Source of the DNA: Rikenella microfusus
GTDB taxonomy: Bacteria; Bacteroidota; Bacteroidia; Bacteroidales; Tenuifilaceae
NCBI GenBank assembly: GCA_020722565.1
Contig: DYKO01000001.1
Coordinates: forward strand, 62,001-126,000
Length of the DNA: 64,000 nucleotides
Reading direction: 5' to 3'
The notes beneath the pieces were generated by a model. That model was not told the origin of the DNA. It saw only the letters and a program-made list of their open reading frames with translations, and searched no databases. Made by a program: the position numbers and the translations under genes. Shown here piece by piece: positions 25,667 to 35,309 of this stretch. Within the stretch, counting starts at the first letter, position 1; each line of letters begins with the position of its first letter.

Positions 25667-26323
25667 CTAACCGTTTACTTTTTTATAATCGTCGAGGAAT
25701 TTCTTCAAACCGATATCGGTGAGGGGATGATTGAGCAAACCTAAAATGGCACTGAGCGGACAGGTTGCCACATCGGCTCCGGCCTCAAGGCACTGGATAA
25801 TATGCATGGTATGACGTATAGAAGCAGCAAGTACCTGTGTACCATATTCGTAGTAGTTGTAAACATCAACAATTTTACGAATCAAATCAACGCCATCGGT
25901 TGAAACATCGTCGAGCCTACCAATAAAAGGCGACACGTAAGTAGCGCCAGCTTTGGCAGCCAGTAATGCTTGGCCCACCGAGAAAACCAGTGTACAGTTG
26001 GTACGGATACCGTTATCGGTAAAATATTTGATTGCTTTTATACCATCCTTGGTACAGGGCACCTTTACCACAATTTGGGGATGAAGAGCAGCCAATTCCT
26101 TACCCTCACGGATCATTCCATCGTAATCGGTAGCAATCACCTCGGCGCTTACATCACCCTTAACAATATTGCAAATATCAACGTAGTGCTTTTTAATATT
26201 TTCTGCACCACGAATGTTCTCCTTTGCCATAAGCGAAGGATTTGTAGTAACCCCATCGAGAACGCCCAAATCGTTTGCCTCGCGGATTTGGTCCAAATTT
26301 GCTGTGTCAATAAAAAATTTCAT
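25667..26323 (-). CDS. Transaldolase-like fructose-6-phosphate aldolase family
   Basis: A 218-residue short transaldolase of the FSA/TalC type. The barrel opens MKFFIDTANLDQIREANDLGV and carries GVTTNPSLMAKE; the Schiff-base lysine is Lys87 in VVKVPCTKDG. Members either act as true transaldolases in the pentose phosphate pathway or cleave fructose-6-phosphate; sequence alone does not separate these. Promoter box TAGCTTTG is 29 bases upstream. First gene of the operon with the YciO-like and mobA genes. Confidence 0.9.
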   Translation of the reverse strand: MKFFIDTANLDQIREANDLGVLDGVTTNPSLMAKENIRGAENIKKHYVDICNIVKGDVSAEVIATDYDGMIREGKELAALHPQIVVKVPCTKDGIKAIKYFTDNGIRTNCTLVFSVGQALLAAKAGATYVSPFIGRLDDVSTDGVDLIRKIVDVYNYYEYGTQVLAASIRHTMHIIQCLEAGADVATCPLSAILGLLNHPLTDIGLKKFLDDYKKVNG

Positions 26324-26352
26324 GGTCGTTTCGTTTTATCTCAAAGTTGGTG

Positions 26353-26360
26353 CAAAGCTA
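26353..26360 (-). promoter_or_regulatory. -7 promoter box of the aldolase-yciO-mobA operon
   Basis: TAGCTTTG on the minus strand, a perfect TAnnTTTG box, 29 bases before the start codon. Confidence 0.55.
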
Positions 26361-26422
26361 AAGCTTTTTGGAGAAAATGAAAATCAATTTAAGGCAAAGG
26401 GATAAAGCGATTAAATTAACAG

Positions 26423-29400
26423 CTATGGTAAAGGAAAGGTAAGGCGAAACGTAGTTCCTTCACCAGGTTTACTGGTGATTGTGAGAATGCCGTTACTCTT
26501 TTTTACAAACTGCTGAACCAACTTAAGTCCCAGTCCTGTTCCCTTTTCGTCGGCCGTACCGGGGGTACTGTAAACATCCTGCTCGTTGAGTACCCGGCTG
26601 ATTACATCAGGACCCATGCCTACACCGTTATCGGTAAATTCAACTACAATGCTCTCTTTTTGCTTAAATGCGATGATCACTATTTTACCCCCACTGTTAG
26701 TAAACTTAATGGCATTTGAAATCAAGTTGCGGGCAATAGTTCTAAACATTCGCCTATCGGCAAAAATTGAACATTCCCTATCTATTTGTTTATCAAGTTG
26801 TATGGATTTCGACAAAAGAAGAGTGTTAAATAGGTTTAGTATTCCCTCTATCTCTGCATCTACATTGAGAATTTCGAACTTAGGTTCGTTTTGCTGACTT
26901 CGTGCCCACTCCAAAAGGTTCTCAAGTAGTATTTCACTTTCCTTCAGCGACTTTTGCATTAGTCCCAAAGTTTCAGCCCTGGTCTCTGAATTTAAAGTAT
27001 CAAATTCGTTGATATATATGTTCAAGAGTTGGCTTACGCCGCCCAGTGGGCTTCTTAAATCGTGGGCAATAACAGAGAATAGCTGATCCTTCATAAGATT
27101 AGCTTCCCTCAAAGCTATTTCGGCTTTTTTGATCTTTGTAATGTCAACAAAGGATATTATAGTTTCAGGCTGACGGCTTAATGAGTTGTAATTTTTCCCG
27201 AGGCTCATCCTCAGGGAAACCGGTTCATGCCCCTTCCAAATGAATGTTGTATTCAGTGTTTCCGACCGATTCTCGTTTAACCAAACACTATCCATGGCCA
27301 TGATAAACTTTTCCCTATCCAATGGATTTAACTGATCAAGAAACTTGTTATAGTAAAAGGGTCTGTCGTTTTCGGACCAGCCAAGAATACTAATCGCTTT
27401 ATCGGTAAGAAGCATTATAGGGCTATTTTGAGGAATTATACAAATTCCAAGATCGGCAATATCTTGAGCTCGCTCCATTTTTTTCTGGTTTTCAAAGGCA
27501 AGAAGTTCGGCTTCCTTTTTCAGGCTAATGTCTTCAACAAGCATTACCAAGCTTGAAATAGAACCCTGAAGTGTCTTTACTACCGAAACCGAAACATTGC
27601 AGAAGACTACCCTTCCATCTTTCCGAATAAATCGTTTTTCAAGCGTATAACTATCTCTTTTCCGCTGTATGATTTCCGAAAAAAGTTTTTGTTCGTATTC
27701 AAGATCCTCTGGAATTGTTAACCTGTCCCATGTTGTTAGCTTTAGCTCTTCAGACCTATAGCCAAGCATGTTGGCTAATCGGGTGTTAAAACTAATCCAC
27801 TCCTTGAACATTGAGACCTCAGCCATTCCCATCAGATTCGACTCAAAAAATATCCGGTATTTCTGCTCCCTCTCAGCCAGCCGAAACTCTGCATTTCGAC
27901 GAAAAGTTACATCCCTAACAATGGCGAAAATAAAACTCTTTTCGGACAGATCAATTTTCACCAGGGTCCCTTCAACCCAAAAATCTTCTCCGCTCTTTTT
28001 TATATGCGTTGTTGCAATTAGTTTTGAATAACCTTTTTTTAGTGTATTATTTAAAATCAGAGTAAACTTATCACGACTATCAACTAAAATACTTACAGGT
28101 TTGCCAACTATATCAACCTTTTCCCAACCATAAACGGATTCAAAGGCGGGATTTACATCCACTATGAGGTAATCGGGAATGCTAATGTAGAAAACAGGAT
28201 CAATATTAGACTCAAAGATTGCACGGTATAGAGCCTCTTTCTCTTTTGCAACTTTCTCAAAATACCAAACATCGGAAATATCAGTGAATAGTCCAATAAT
28301 TTGTTTAGAACCGTTTTTTTTATCAAAAACCCTTCCTGTGATTTTAAAGTATTTTTTTTCAACATTTACTAAAACACCTACGGTAAGATTTATATCGATA
28401 TTAAGATTTAAAGCATTGGCTACCGATTCCTCAACAGCGTTCCTGTCTTCTATTTGCAACTGAGACACTAAAGAGCTCCAGTTCAACTCATTTTGATCTG
28501 TTGAAAGATTCAACATTTTTAGAGCGTTTTCCGAAAATCTGATAAGATTTTTTTGGCTTTCAAACTCCCAAATGCCCAAATAAAGAACCGACTCAACATC
28601 CCCAAGCAAGGTCTTACTTTTTCTAAGTTCAGCCTCTATTAGTCCCTTAGCTTCAATCTCATAAATTAATTTATCGTTTAGTTCCCTGTAAAACTCAACC
28701 TGCCTGTTAATTTCCCTTTCCACCTCAGCCTTGCTCTCCCTCATTACTGTAAGGGCATTGTTCAATTCGTTTTTTTGTGCAGCTACAATCAAATACATTA
28801 CAACTAGAGCAGTACATATTGAAATATTGCCAACTGCAACATCAGGGCTTGGGTTTAGAAAGAGTGAATAACCAGCAAATATCAATGAAAAAAATAGAAC
28901 AACAATTGCAGCCTGCTTACTGGGTAGCTTCCAAACAATATTATAGGATACAAGCAACATGATAATAAGGAAAAGGTCCTGTTTAGGTAAATAATAGTAA
29001 ATTGATATTGTTGAAGCTAATGCTATAGATAATATTAAAATATTAAATACCTGAATACTACCATATTCCACTTTCAAACCAATAACCAAACACAGAGGAA
29101 CGATAGATAAAAGCAGAAAAATCGAAACTATCATAATCCGAATCAGCCATGCCAGCCTATTCGGTTCCATACTCACAGAAAAAATAAAACTATATAATGC
29201 CGCCAATGCAGTCAATAAAACAAGAACAATAGCAGTATGGAGATAGTACAACCTGATGTCATCGGAAAAAATAGGGGAAATAACACCCTTAATAACGGTT
29301 AATGAAATTAAAGCTATTGCAAAATCAAGGAAAAAAGGGACATAGCCATAGGGTAAAAAGTTTTCGGGCAAAAACAAATAAGCAGCAATTGCAGTGGTTA

Positions 29401-29572
29401 CAATTGAAACAAATAACATATTTCTATGCTCCTTTTCCTTTGAAAATGTACAGCAAAGCGCTACAAGAACCAGCGAGGGCCAGATTAGAATACCTCCCGT
29501 TGACATGCTGGTTAACAGTATTCCCAATGCTGTAAGTATGGGGTATAGAATAAGTATTAAATATCTTTTCAT
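26423..29572 (-). CDS. Multi-PAS membrane sensor histidine kinase
   Basis: A 1049-residue kinase. About eight hydrophobic helices fill residues 1-270, then a coiled coil (270-310), then four PAS-like domains (about 320-440, 445-570, 575-700 and 705-815; the third and fourth joined by PAC-type text such as FIRKDGRVVFCNVSV). The kinase core has His837 in SVIAHDLRSPLGG, N-box LISNAIKFTNSGG, DNGVGMG and GTGLGLKLV. It would sense a membrane or cytosolic signal and phosphorylate a regulator; the divergent LytTR regulator and the single-receiver protein beyond it are the nearest candidates. No output domain of its own is seen. Confidence 0.93.
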   Translation of the reverse strand: MKRYLILILYPILTALGILLTSMSTGGILIWPSLVLVALCCTFSKEKEHRNMLFVSIVTTAIAAYLFLPENFLPYGYVPFFLDFAIALISLTVIKGVISPIFSDDIRLYYLHTAIVLVLLTALAALYSFIFSVSMEPNRLAWLIRIMIVSIFLLLSIVPLCLVIGLKVEYGSIQVFNILILSIALASTISIYYYLPKQDLFLIIMLLVSYNIVWKLPSKQAAIVVLFFSLIFAGYSLFLNPSPDVAVGNISICTALVVMYLIVAAQKNELNNALTVMRESKAEVEREINRQVEFYRELNDKLIYEIEAKGLIEAELRKSKTLLGDVESVLYLGIWEFESQKNLIRFSENALKMLNLSTDQNELNWSSLVSQLQIEDRNAVEESVANALNLNIDINLTVGVLVNVEKKYFKITGRVFDKKNGSKQIIGLFTDISDVWYFEKVAKEKEALYRAIFESNIDPVFYISIPDYLIVDVNPAFESVYGWEKVDIVGKPVSILVDSRDKFTLILNNTLKKGYSKLIATTHIKKSGEDFWVEGTLVKIDLSEKSFIFAIVRDVTFRRNAEFRLAEREQKYRIFFESNLMGMAEVSMFKEWISFNTRLANMLGYRSEELKLTTWDRLTIPEDLEYEQKLFSEIIQRKRDSYTLEKRFIRKDGRVVFCNVSVSVVKTLQGSISSLVMLVEDISLKKEAELLAFENQKKMERAQDIADLGICIIPQNSPIMLLTDKAISILGWSENDRPFYYNKFLDQLNPLDREKFIMAMDSVWLNENRSETLNTTFIWKGHEPVSLRMSLGKNYNSLSRQPETIISFVDITKIKKAEIALREANLMKDQLFSVIAHDLRSPLGGVSQLLNIYINEFDTLNSETRAETLGLMQKSLKESEILLENLLEWARSQQNEPKFEILNVDAEIEGILNLFNTLLLSKSIQLDKQIDRECSIFADRRMFRTIARNLISNAIKFTNSGGKIVIIAFKQKESIVVEFTDNGVGMGPDVISRVLNEQDVYSTPGTADEKGTGLGLKLVQQFVKKSNGILTITSKPGEGTTFRLTFPLP

Positions 29573-29587
29573 TTACCTTTAAAATTA

Positions 29588-29621
29588 TTTGTAAATATTA
29601 AAAAAAAGTTTTATAACTTTG
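29588..29621 (+). promoter_or_regulatory. Promoter of the LytTR regulator gene
   Basis: TTTG (29588-29591) and TAACTTTG (29614-29621) are separated by 22 bases, close to the full Bacteroidota -33/-7 arrangement. The start codon is 56 bases downstream. Confidence 0.6.
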
Positions 29622-29677
29622 ATTGTATGAGTTCCAAAAATTGGAGTGGATTATTTAGAAAATTTGATATGTAGAGC

Positions 29678-30439
29678 ATGGAAACAGTTATTAAAACGAT
29701 TATTGTTGACGATGAGCCCAACTCGCGGGATATGATTGAATTTCTTCTTCAAACCAATCCAGATGTTTTAGTTTTGAATAAGTGCAATAATATTGACGAT
29801 GCATTTGTATCCATCAAAACAAACAAACCCGATATTGTTTTTCTGGATATTGAAATGCCCGGAGGAACAGGATTTGATTTGCTCCATAGGCTCCATGACA
29901 CACCCTACATACCCACCATTGTATTTGTTACCGCCTACAATCAGTTTGCCATTAAGGCCATTAAGCATGCAGCGTTCGATTACCTGCTTAAACCCATTGA
30001 CGTGGATGACATCAATGAAACACTGACACATTTTAGGGAAAAACGGGACAAACAAAAAAACCAATACATTAAAAACAAATCCAAATTACTGCTCAATAAG
30101 TTAAGTGAGTTTCAGAAGTTGAAATTTAATATGCGTAATGGGGTTCTTTTTGTCGATCCCGATGAGATTTTATGGTTTGAAGCCAGCGGAAGCTATTCCA
30201 TCATCCATTTTCACTCCCGTAAAGATGAGGTTGTGTCGGTATCGCTTAAGAATATTGAGGAGCAACTTATAGGTCTCATTTTTTTTAGGGTTAGCCGTTC
30301 GGCCATTATTAATCTAAAATACCTTACCCGTATTGACCGTCGAAACAAGCTATGCGTTGTTCAGAAAGATAATCAAGTATTTAAGATTTCCGGTTCACCT
30401 CTACAGCTTCGTCAGTTAGAAAACGGATTAGCACAATAA
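29678..30439 (+). CDS. LytTR-family response regulator
   Basis: A 253-residue regulator: receiver domain (residues 5-125, phospho-acceptor Asp57 in IVFLDIEMPGGTG, Lys in LLKPID), a linker, and a LytTR DNA-binding domain (about 150-250; WFEASGSYSIIHF, FFRVSRSAIINLKYL). LytTR regulators usually pair with LytS-type kinases lacking a classical H-box, but the divergent neighbour is a classical PAS-HisKA kinase, so pairing is uncertain. A good promoter precedes it. The intergenic space to the next receiver gene is 139 bases with nothing else recognised. Confidence 0.95.
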   Translation: METVIKTIIVDDEPNSRDMIEFLLQTNPDVLVLNKCNNIDDAFVSIKTNKPDIVFLDIEMPGGTGFDLLHRLHDTPYIPTIVFVTAYNQFAIKAIKHAAFDYLLKPIDVDDINETLTHFREKRDKQKNQYIKNKSKLLLNKLSEFQKLKFNMRNGVLFVDPDEILWFEASGSYSIIHFHSRKDEVVSVSLKNIEEQLIGLIFFRVSRSAIINLKYLTRIDRRNKLCVVQKDNQVFKISGSPLQLRQLENGLAQ

Positions 30440-30578
30440 TTGCCATATTGTACAAGTTCATAGCCCAAAAACATCAGTTCATAAACGTAAAAAGCCATTT
30501 CAAACAATAAGGGTGCTTAGGTATTTCAATAGTTTTTGAATATTCATAAATTGCTGATATAATTCATTTAAACACTAT

Positions 30579-31022
30579 ATGGGTGAACTCGAGCAATTCG
30601 ACTGGGAGGGGAAACAAATTCTCATAGTTGAAGATGATAAACCAAGCACAATCCTCTTAACTTTGCTGCTCAATAAAACCAAAGCCAAACTTTTATATGC
30701 CACCAACGGGCTACAGGCTATCGAGATATTTAAGCAAAATAATAAAATTGACCTAATTCTCATGGATATCAAATTGGAGGGCATCAATGGTCTTGAAGCG
30801 GCACGTATAATTCATAACCAAAATCCCAATGTACCCATTATCGCTCAAACCGCTTGTGTAATGCATGGCGATAAGGAGCACTGCCTAATGGCTGGATGTG
30901 TCGACTATATATCAAAACCCATCGATGCTATTCTGCTACTAACCACCATGGATAAATACCTTTCAAAGGAGAGCTCCCCAAAAAAAATAGAGCCCACCAC
31001 TAAGAACCATACATTCAACTAA
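30579..31022 (+). CDS. Stand-alone response regulator receiver domain
   Basis: A 147-residue single receiver domain: IEDD acidic pocket at residues 18-21 (IVEDDKP), phospho-acceptor Asp63 in LILMDIKLEG, and the conserved Lys in YISKPID. There is no output domain, so it probably acts by protein contact or as a phospho-relay. Located after the LytTR regulator in the same direction; likely part of the same signalling group as the PAS kinase. It ends at a strong terminator that abuts the uvrB promoter. Confidence 0.92.
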   Translation: MGELEQFDWEGKQILIVEDDKPSTILLTLLLNKTKAKLLYATNGLQAIEIFKQNNKIDLILMDIKLEGINGLEAARIIHNQNPNVPIIAQTACVMHGDKEHCLMAGCVDYISKPIDAILLLTTMDKYLSKESSPKKIEPTTKNHTFN

Positions 31023-31043
31023 ATTAATAGCTAAACAAATAGC

Positions 31044-31072
31044 GGGGGAACATAACGGGTTCCCCCTTCTTT
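31044..31072 (+). terminator. Terminator of the receiver-domain gene
   Basis: A perfect 8-bp stem (GGGGGAAC/GTTCCCCC, 7-base loop) followed by TTCTTTTT, 22 bases after the stop codon. Confidence 0.85.
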
Positions 31073-31075
31073 TTA

Positions 31076-31083
31076 TACTTTTG
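31076..31083 (+). promoter_or_regulatory. -7 promoter box of uvrB
   Basis: TACTTTTG is a perfect TAnnTTTG box ending 5 bases before the uvrB ATG. Transcription would begin at or beside the start codon, implying a leaderless or almost leaderless mRNA. Confidence 0.55.
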
Positions 31084-31088
31084 TAATC

Positions 31089-33098
31089 ATGGAATTCAAG
31101 TTGATATCGGACTATAAACCGGCAGGAGATCAGCCCGAGGCCATAGAACAGTTAATCCGCGGAATTAATAGTGGCGAAAGGTTTCAAACCCTGCTTGGGG
31201 TTACTGGTTCTGGGAAAACGTTTACCATTGCCAATGTTATTGCCAAGATGAATCGACCGGTGCTGGTCTTAAGCCACAATAAAACCCTTGCAGCCCAACT
31301 TTATGGAGAATTCAAATCGTTTTTCCCTGAAAACGCTGTGGAGTACTTTGTTTCCTATTACGATTACTACCAACCTGAGGCCTACCTTCCGGTTACCGAT
31401 ACTTACATTGAAAAAGATTTATCCATTAACGATGAGATAGAAAAGTTGCGCCTTAGTGCTACATCTTCTCTGCTATCGGGCCGACGCGATGTTATTGTGG
31501 TTTCGTCTGTCTCCTGTTTATATGGCATTGGTAATCCGCAAGATTTCTATAATAGCAAAATCACGGTTCAAAAAGGCCAGCATATTACCCGGAATTTATT
31601 GCTCCGGCAACTGGTAGATAGCTTATACTCCCGAAACGAGGTGGAGTTTAAACGAGGAACCTTTAGGGTGAAAGGCGATACCGTTGATGTGTTCCTTGCC
31701 TATGGGGACAGGGGCGTTCGAATAATATTTTGGGACGATGAAATTGAGTCGCTCGAGGTGTTTGATCCCATTTCAGGATCACTTTTGGAAACATTAGATG
31801 AAATCATAATTTATCCCGCCAACATTTTTATTGCCGGTAAAGACAGAGTAAATCAGGCCATATACCAAATACAAAACGATTTGGCAAAGCAAATTGAATT
31901 TTTCCAAAGTCAGGGGAAACTTTTTGAAGCCAAGCGAATAAAAGAGCGGGTGGAATACGACCTGGAAATGATTCGTGAACTGGGGTACTGCCCCGGTATC
32001 GAAAACTACTCCCGCTACTTCGATGGTCGCCCACCGGGTATGCGCCCCTTCTGCTTACTCGATTACTTTCCCGACGACTTTATAACCATTATAGACGAGA
32101 GCCATGTAACCATCCCACAAATCAGGGCCATGTTTGGTGGCGATAGTTCCCGTAAGCAAACCTTGGTAGAATACGGATTTCGATTACCTGCAGCCATTGA
32201 TAATCGTCCCTTACGTTTTGATGAGTTCGAAGAACTTATTGGTCAGGTGATTTTTGTTAGTGCTACCCCAGCCGACTATGAGCTAACCAAATGCCAAGGA
32301 GTTGTAGTTGATCAGGTGGTAAGGCCTACCGGTCTGCTTGACCCGCCCATAATTGTTCGCCCCTGTCAAACCCAGGTTGACGATCTTATTGGGGAAATTA
32401 ATCGGTGCGTTGCACGCGATGAACGCGTGCTGGTTACCACGCTGACCAAGCGTATGGCCGAAGAGCTTACCAAGTACTTAACCCGCCTTGAAATTCGCTG
32501 TCGTTACATCCATTCCGATGTAGATACGCTGGAAAGAGTCCAAATTATGGAGGATTTACGTAAGGGGCTTTTTGACGTATTGGTGGGAGTAAACCTTCTT
32601 CGCGAGGGTTTAGACCTTCCGGAAGTTTCGCTGGTGGCCATACTCGATGCCGATAAGGAGGGTTTCCTACGCTCAGCTCGCTCGCTCACCCAAACCGCTG
32701 GCCGTGCTGCCAGAAACATAAACGGTAGGGTTATCATGTATGCCGATAAAATAACTGAATCGATGCGAATTACCATTGATGAAACCAATAGACGAAGGGA
32801 AAAACAGCTCCGCTACAACGAATTGCACGGCATCACCCCCAAGCAAATTGTCAAAGCTCAAAAGAGCATAATGGCCAACCTTAAAGAGTCAAAAGCATAC
32901 GTAGAACCGGAAACCATTGATTATGCAGCCGATCCCGTAGTACAATATATGACCCGTGATGAACTCATTAAGGCCATTGAAAGAGCAAAAAAAGCAATGG
33001 AAGCCGAAGCCAAACAGCTCAACTTTATTGAGGCCGCCCGCTACCGCGACGAGATGTTCGCTCTCCAAAAAATACTTGATAAATTTGTTGATAGCTAA
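31089..33098 (+). CDS. uvrB: Excinuclease ABC subunit B
   Basis: A 669-residue UvrB, full length. It is the damage-verifying helicase-like subunit of nucleotide excision repair. Domain 1 starts MEFKLISDYKPAGDQPEAIEQL and has Walker A GVTGSGKT near residue 40; the beta-hairpin region is YYDYYQPEAYLPVTDTYIEKD (split here as YYDYYQPEAYLP and TDTYIEKD); the DEAH-type box reads IIDESH; the C-terminal UVR motif that binds UvrC is at AKQLNFIEAARYRDEM. The start is fixed by the family N-terminus and by the promoter box immediately upstream. Single-gene unit. Confidence 0.97.
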   Translation: MEFKLISDYKPAGDQPEAIEQLIRGINSGERFQTLLGVTGSGKTFTIANVIAKMNRPVLVLSHNKTLAAQLYGEFKSFFPENAVEYFVSYYDYYQPEAYLPVTDTYIEKDLSINDEIEKLRLSATSSLLSGRRDVIVVSSVSCLYGIGNPQDFYNSKITVQKGQHITRNLLLRQLVDSLYSRNEVEFKRGTFRVKGDTVDVFLAYGDRGVRIIFWDDEIESLEVFDPISGSLLETLDEIIIYPANIFIAGKDRVNQAIYQIQNDLAKQIEFFQSQGKLFEAKRIKERVEYDLEMIRELGYCPGIENYSRYFDGRPPGMRPFCLLDYFPDDFITIIDESHVTIPQIRAMFGGDSSRKQTLVEYGFRLPAAIDNRPLRFDEFEELIGQVIFVSATPADYELTKCQGVVVDQVVRPTGLLDPPIIVRPCQTQVDDLIGEINRCVARDERVLVTTLTKRMAEELTKYLTRLEIRCRYIHSDVDTLERVQIMEDLRKGLFDVLVGVNLLREGLDLPEVSLVAILDADKEGFLRSARSLTQTAGRAARNINGRVIMYADKITESMRITIDETNRRREKQLRYNELHGITPKQIVKAQKSIMANLKESKAYVEPETIDYAADPVVQYMTRDELIKAIERAKKAMEAEAKQLNFIEAARYRDEMFALQKILDKFVDS

Positions 33099-33399
33099 TG
33101 GCGAACAACTATCGTTGTTCAATAATTGTTTTGCTATTGGTTGCTTTCAAAAACTAAAAGTAAAGTATCGTTCACTATTCAAAATTCAACAGCTTCAAGT
33201 CTTCAAAAGTTGACCAGCCCCACAAGATTCCTTCGACCGGTGTAACAGATTCATCGTTTTCTCTTTTGTATTCTGCTTTGTGGATACTATTTACTTGCAT
33301 CTTTTGCCAAAGTGGATTATATTATTCAAATAGCGATTAAAGCATTCCATCAATCAACTGATTTAAAATTAATTAATAGCCATAACTATTGTATTACCA
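33099..33399. other. Intergenic region after uvrB
   Basis: About 300 bases without a gene. A short hairpin just past the uvrB stop (GAACAAC/GTTGTTC, 33103-33120) may be a weak terminator; its T-tract is broken. Nothing else is recognised. Confidence 0.5.
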
Positions 33400-34413
33400 T
33401 TAACTGTATTTGAGTTTATTGAATTGCCTACGACGAAAGATAAAGAAATCTACCAGAATTAATCCCCTGTATCTATTTGGATTTGCTTTTCTTGGTAAAA
33501 GAGTACGCTTACTATTTAGGCTTTTTAACCTTTTCAGGTAATCCCTATGGGCTGAAAATACAGCTTTAGCAAACGGTAGCTTTCCGTTTATCAGGTAAAC
33601 AAGAGATGAAAGAATATCGAGGATTAGCCGAACCGGAAGAATAACCCAAATAGCACGGGTTGAGAGGTTTTTATGAAGCATAAAGAGGTTGTTTCGGTAG
33701 TTCAGGTAAAGTTTAAATGGGTTATTGTTTGGCAGGGTTCCTCCCCCCACATGGTAAACCCTTGATTGGGGCACTGAGTATATACTATAACCGTTGAGCT
33801 GAAGCCTCCAGCAAAGGTCAATCTCCTCCATATGTGCAAAAAAATCCTCATCTAAACCACCCACCTGCCAAAACAAATTAGATCGTACCATCATACAGGC
33901 TCCGCTTGCCCAGAAAATTGGCATAGGTGTATCGTACTGTCCACTATCGGCTTCAATTTCTGAAAGTATGCGACCACGGCAAAAGGGGTAACCAAACATA
34001 TCGATAAACCCACCAGCTGCACCGGCATACTCAAAGAACTCTTTTTGGTTGTAATCGAGCAACTTTGGGGCACATGCAGCAACATCGGGATGTGCCTCCA
34101 TAAATTCAATAAGCGGAGCTAACCACCCCTCAGGCACCTCAATATCGGAATTAAGCAATATGTAATAATCAGCATCAACCTGTTTCAATGCCCTATTGTA
34201 ACCGCCAGTATAGCCAAAGTTTTTCTCAAAAGCAATGGTCCGCACCGTTGGAAACTGCCCTAAAAGTTCCCGGGAACCATCGGTTGAGCCATTATCGGCA
34301 ACTATCACTTCAGCACCCGGGAAATTTGAGTTAGTAACAACGTTTTTTAAAAATTTACGCAGAAAGTTTTCCCCGTTCCAGTTTAGTATTACAATTGCAA
34401 CCTTGGCAGCCAT
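33400..34413 (-). CDS. Family 2 glycosyltransferase
   Basis: A 337-residue GT-A fold glycosyltransferase of the rhamnosyltransferase-like GT2 group. Nucleotide-sugar binding is marked by VAIVILNWNGENFL and ADNGSTDGS; the DxD-type position is LLNSDIEVPEGWL, and the catalytic/base region reads FFAHMEEIDLCWRLQLNGYSI. A hydrophobic segment near residue 240-260 suggests membrane association. Last gene of the HD-suhB-type-acyltransferase operon, which suggests a role in envelope lipid or polysaccharide synthesis. Sugar donor and acceptor unknown. Confidence 0.92.
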   Translation of the reverse strand: MAAKVAIVILNWNGENFLRKFLKNVVTNSNFPGAEVIVADNGSTDGSRELLGQFPTVRTIAFEKNFGYTGGYNRALKQVDADYYILLNSDIEVPEGWLAPLIEFMEAHPDVAACAPKLLDYNQKEFFEYAGAAGGFIDMFGYPFCRGRILSEIEADSGQYDTPMPIFWASGACMMVRSNLFWQVGGLDEDFFAHMEEIDLCWRLQLNGYSIYSVPQSRVYHVGGGTLPNNNPFKLYLNYRNNLFMLHKNLSTRAIWVILPVRLILDILSSLVYLINGKLPFAKAVFSAHRDYLKRLKSLNSKRTLLPRKANPNRYRGLILVDFFIFRRRQFNKLKYS

Positions 34414-34424
34414 TGGGTATAGGA

Positions 34425-35309
34425 TTAGTTTCGGGAATGCTTCCAGCGCCTATGTGACCAAAGCCAGTACTCAGGGGCTTCGTTAATAACGCGTTCAAGT
34501 GCTTTAACATGCATTTGGGTTATTTCATAAGGTTTTGTTTCTGCTGGATTTTCGGTAAGGAGTTCCAATTCAACTTCATACAAGCCCCTTCGAACCTTTC
34601 GCATGATGCAGAAGAATATCGGTTGGTTAAGTTTTTTGGCAATCTTTTCAACCCCAAGAAATACAGGTGTATCCTGATTTAAAAAGGTTGTCCAGTAATG
34701 AATATCGCCCCTTGCAGGTGTTTGATCAGCAATTAAGCCCAAAAAAAAGAGTTTCTTCTCGCTGGCATACTTAAAAGTAACTCTTGGCGTTTCTTTCATG
34801 GTAACAGCAATACCACCAAATCGCTCGCGCGATGCATTCACAAATCTTTCAAAATACTTATTTGCAAGAGGTTTATAAGCACCAAGGGAAATATGCTTTA
34901 AATACAATCCAAACATTCCATACAGCTCCCAGTTCCCATAATGACCGCTGGCAACCACTAAACTCTTTCCCTTTTCGTAGTATTGATTTGCTATTTCTAT
35001 ATTCTTAAAACGGCATAACTTAGTCGCCTTTTCGGCATTAGCATGAAAAATATAAAACTGTTCAACAAACAAATCGCATAAATGGCTGTAGAATTTACGT
35101 TCAATATTTTTTAGTTCTTCGGATGTCTTATTAGGGAATGCATTTTTTAGGTTCTTTCTCACAACGCTGACCCGGTATCCAATAATTTTATAAAGAATAA
35201 CATACATTATTTCCGAAACGGCATAAAGCCATCGCAACGGCATAAACTTAAACGGGAAAGTAAGGATTCTAAAGATGTAAAACGATATGGCATGGAGGAG
35301 ATTTCTCAT
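34425..35309 (-). CDS. Lipid A-type lysophospholipid acyltransferase
   Basis: A 294-residue LpxL/HtrB-family acyltransferase, inner-membrane anchored by an N-terminal hydrophobic segment. The HxxxxE-type catalytic motif is read at GHYGNWELYG, followed by the family segments KPLANKYFERFVNASRERFGG (split as KPLANKYFE and NASRERFGG) and LGLIADQTP. Such enzymes transfer acyl chains onto lipid A precursors, or in Bacteroidota onto other lipids. Its start overlaps the preceding gene's stop by ATGA, so they are translationally coupled. Confidence 0.9.
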   Translation of the reverse strand: MRNLLHAISFYIFRILTFPFKFMPLRWLYAVSEIMYVILYKIIGYRVSVVRKNLKNAFPNKTSEELKNIERKFYSHLCDLFVEQFYIFHANAEKATKLCRFKNIEIANQYYEKGKSLVVASGHYGNWELYGMFGLYLKHISLGAYKPLANKYFERFVNASRERFGGIAVTMKETPRVTFKYASEKKLFFLGLIADQTPARGDIHYWTTFLNQDTPVFLGVEKIAKKLNQPIFFCIMRKVRRGLYEVELELLTENPAETKPYEITQMHVKALERVINEAPEYWLWSHRRWKHSRN

